Source of the DNA: CAZYTM01 sp964649725
GTDB lineage: Bacteria; Desulfobacterota; Desulfuromonadia; Geobacterales; Geobacteraceae
Direction of reading: 5' to 3'
Length of the DNA stretch: 64,000 nucleotides
Assembly: GCA_964649725.1 (NCBI GenBank)
Contig: CAZYTM010000004.1
Coordinates: forward strand, 62,001 to 126,000
Each line of letters opens with the position of its first letter. Position 1 is the stretch's first letter. The translations under genes and the position numbers were made by a program. Below the pieces are notes generated by a model, which saw only the letters and a list, made by a program, of their open reading frames with translations, did no database searches and was not told the DNA's origin. Below are positions 62,022 through 64,000 of the stretch, piece after piece.

Positions 62022-63473
62022 TTAAGCTACATCTGCATATGATTGAAAAGATGGCAGTGATGATTGCGCTGTGTCGTCATAGGAAGTAGTTAATAGAAGC
62101 CCTTGTAGGCATTTCAAATTATTGTTACCATCAAAAATCCCAATGAGACATTGGATTGAGTTGATAATTTCTCCTTTACTGTCAATCAATTTGATTTGTT
62201 GGCAAGGGAGTATTTTTTCCTGGCTCACCATTTGAATAATTTTCAAAAAATCATCTTTGTCAAAAATCGGCGAAAAATCCTTATCTGCCAACATTACTTC
62301 TGCAGAAGTATATCCTAGTTTTTGGGCCATTGAATTATTACTGAGAATAAGTCTCCCGTCTAGGCACATAATAAATACGCCAATAATATTGTAATCAAAT
62401 AATTGACTATTAAATTTGTCCGGCGAAAAGCGGTGTATACTTCCATCCCCATATAATGTTGAAATAAAGTCTCTCTTGTCTATAGATATATGAAGTGTAC
62501 TATTAGTTGTGATATCAGCTGGTTGTATGTCAGGCAAGATATGACTATTTTGAAGAGTATTATGGCTTAATATATATTGATGAGTACTGAGTAGCTGGAT
62601 AATAAGATATATTGATCCACATATTGATAGAGGGAATAAAATAGACGTCATGATTTTCCTTTTAGTAGTAAATATTGTTCTCTTAATAGATGTTTTAAGA
62701 ACAATATTTGTATTGTCATATAGATCTTTTATCATCCCATATCCATCAAGATTACCATTTTCTTCAACTGGGTTAATATAAAAGGATTTTTTATTAAGTA
62801 ACTCGTTCTGTGCAATAATGAAATCTGCTTTAACATAAGGTGCATCGACGGCTGCCAGGTTGAATGATACCTGTGCTGCTTTTGAAAGGCGACCAGTTTC
62901 CATTTCATTTAAATATCGCCCCATTATTAAAGTGCCTCTAACGGGACCTGTTCGTTCGGTGCTGACAATGGGACGAGCGGATACCATTAGAAGCCCATCT
63001 GGGATAGGAATTATCCCAGTAGCACTGCTGGATGCAATTGGGTGATTTAATAGACGACTGGATACCCCTAGATGTTTTCTAAATGCAGCAACTGATGTTG
63101 TTGGGCGAGATTCAGATATGTTGAACCATCTTTCATATACGATTTGGCCAGAAGGATGGACAAACATTATCAGATTAACTTGTAGGTCAGCAAAGCTTTT
63201 ATCTGGAAGATTTCGTTTTATGAAATCTGAATTGCCAGTCTCGATAAATTCGCACGATTCGTCCCACCCGGCCCAATCTCCAACCTGTTTATTGAGAGTT
63301 GAAATATCATCAGTCAGTAGATTTTTGACGCGATTGAAATTTTCCAGTAAAGTTTGTTCCTCAAGATTTGATAAATGCTGATAGATTATTCTATCCGCAC
63401 ATATATATATTATTGATAACAACATTATTAATAGTGTAGTACTAATTATGGGGGATGAAATATTCTTTTCCAT
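62022..63473 (-). CDS. CHASE4-PAS membrane sensor without output domain
   Basis: A 483-residue membrane protein: helix 9-29, a periplasmic CHASE4 domain (about 45-260, with the DWAGWDESCEF signature), a second helix (about 275-295), a linker, and a PAS domain (about 355-470). CHASE4 proteins normally end in GGDEF, EAL or a histidine kinase. Here the chain stops after PAS, with no such domain. Truncation or a PAS interaction partner are possible. A receiver protein lies upstream on the same strand. Confidence 0.85.
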   Translation of the reverse strand: MEKNISSPIISTTLLIMLLSIIYICADRIIYQHLSNLEEQTLLENFNRVKNLLTDDISTLNKQVGDWAGWDESCEFIETGNSDFIKRNLPDKSFADLQVNLIMFVHPSGQIVYERWFNISESRPTTSVAAFRKHLGVSSRLLNHPIASSSATGIIPIPDGLLMVSARPIVSTERTGPVRGTLIMGRYLNEMETGRLSKAAQVSFNLAAVDAPYVKADFIIAQNELLNKKSFYINPVEENGNLDGYGMIKDLYDNTNIVLKTSIKRTIFTTKRKIMTSILFPLSICGSIYLIIQLLSTHQYILSHNTLQNSHILPDIQPADITTNSTLHISIDKRDFISTLYGDGSIHRFSPDKFNSQLFDYNIIGVFIMCLDGRLILSNNSMAQKLGYTSAEVMLADKDFSPIFDKDDFLKIIQMVSQEKILPCQQIKLIDSKGEIINSIQCLIGIFDGNNNLKCLQGLLLTTSYDDTAQSSLPSFQSYADVA

Positions 63474-63640
63474 TTAGTACTCCTCAATAAATGGACTCTA
63501 TTTAATAATATTATCGGCTAAAATTTGAGATATTGAATGATTAATAGTATGTAAATAATTGATATATTTATGAAATAGTGATGTGATGAGAGGCTGGCAG
63601 GCAAGAGAATATTGTTAATTAATATTGTTGAAGAGGATTA

Positions 63641-64000
63641 TTATGCGGCAAGAAAGTGCACAATGGTACTAACCAGTTTGTCAGCTGTGTATGGTTTGGT
63701 TATGTAGCCATCTGCTCCAGAATCAGCAGCTAACAAACTTAATTCGGACTCTTTTTTTGATGAAATTAGCACTATTGGTATGTTACGACTTTTATCTCTT
63801 CTTTTGAGAATACGAGCTTTCTTGTCTCCAGGCATTAGAGGCATCATAACGTCCAGAAGGATAAGGTCTGGCGGGGTAGATGAATAGATTAGGTGATTGG
63901 AATATATACTGCTTTCAGCTGTAGAGACACGATATCCAGCTTCAGCAAGAAAATCGCTGGTCATTGCTAATGTAACACGACAATCATCAATTATTACAAT
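63641..64000 (-). CDS. Response regulator receiver domain (partial)
   Basis: The reading frame runs off the window end on the minus strand; at least 119 residues are seen, starting IVIIDDCRVTLA. The acid pair is DD, the phosphorylated aspartate lies in LLDVMMP, the conserved serine in VLISSK, and the lysine in YITKPY. It ends right after the receiver, so it is a stand-alone CheY-like regulator or the C-terminal receiver of a larger protein. It precedes the CHASE4-PAS sensor gene on the same strand. Confidence 0.88.
   Translation of the reverse strand: MVIIDDCRVTLAMTSDFLAEAGYRVSTAESSIYSNHLIYSSTPPDLILLDVMMPLMPGDKKARILKRRDKSRNIPIVLISSKKESELSLLAADSGADGYITKPYTADKLVSTIVHFLAA

Overview
The window is an AT-rich piece of a chromosome (roughly 35-40% G+C by eye) from a Geobacter-like bacterium (Desulfuromonadota/Geobacterales). 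The assignment rests on gene order and content: the blocks tilS-ftsH-folP-cdaA-ybbR-glmM-pdxJ-acpS-nnr-tsaE-lysC-cimA, rph-rdgB-tRNAs-tig-clpP-clpX-lon, multihaem cytochromes next to an unusual type II secretion/pilus-like operon, a SARP/BTAD regulator next to ctpA, and xseA-xseB-ispA-dxs are all arranged as I remember them from Geobacter sulfurreducens (about GSU1764-GSU1811). The low G+C is atypical for described Geobacter species, so the genome is probably a divergent relative. No rRNA gene is present to settle this. Almost everything is on the + strand. Layout: 0-2.3 kb holds the end of a sugar-nucleotide epimerase, initiator tRNA-fMet, an RCC1-repeat lipoprotein, a promoter/terminator pair that may encode a small RNA, and a CAT-anticodon tRNA directly upstream of tilS. 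2.4-16 kb is a housekeeping run: tRNA lysidine synthetase, FtsH, folate synthesis, c-di-AMP synthesis with its YbbR partner and GlmM, PdxJ, AcpS, NAD(P)HX repair, a CBS protein, TsaE, aspartokinase and citramalate synthase. 16-17.7 kb is a gene-poor stretch around one 51-residue zinc-ribbon gene and a large dyad. 17.7-25.7 kb is a protein quality-control block (RNase PH, RdgB, trigger factor, ClpP, ClpX, Lon) with seven tRNAs, including two identical tRNA-Asp genes. 25.8-47.7 kb is the most distinctive part. It starts with a Dpm1-like glycosyltransferase, an NHL-repeat lipoprotein and three multihaem cytochromes c. An eight- to nine-gene secretion operon follows (F, E, M/N/O/P-like genes, a secretin and two pseudopilins). 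Next come ftsEX-envC-ctpA, a SARP-type regulator and three exported proteins. The secretin carries a cohesin domain after its OM channel. One exported protein has an N-terminal cohesin and a C-terminal dockerin-like calcium loop. Together they suggest a cohesin/dockerin docking scheme on a Geobacter-type secretion machine that sits between cytochromes and a regulator of extracellular electron transfer. 47.9-64 kb contains a polysaccharide deacetylase, a ParA-like ATPase on the opposite strand, exonuclease VII, ispA-dxs, a TPR metallopeptidase, an Rrf2 regulator with cytochrome bd oxidase, an orphan small protein, a radical SAM protein of unknown function, a PilZ protein, a CHASE4-PAS sensor lacking any output domain, and the end of a response regulator. 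How it fits together: the + strand genes fall into tightly packed operons, with many 1-4 base overlaps suggesting translational coupling. Good sigma-70 promoters (TTGACA/TTGACT or TTGAAT, 17-18 base spacer, TATAAT-like) can be read upstream of tRNA-fMet, lysC, cimA, xseA and the Rrf2 gene. All functional calls come from motifs, domain order and context read by eye; no database search was possible.
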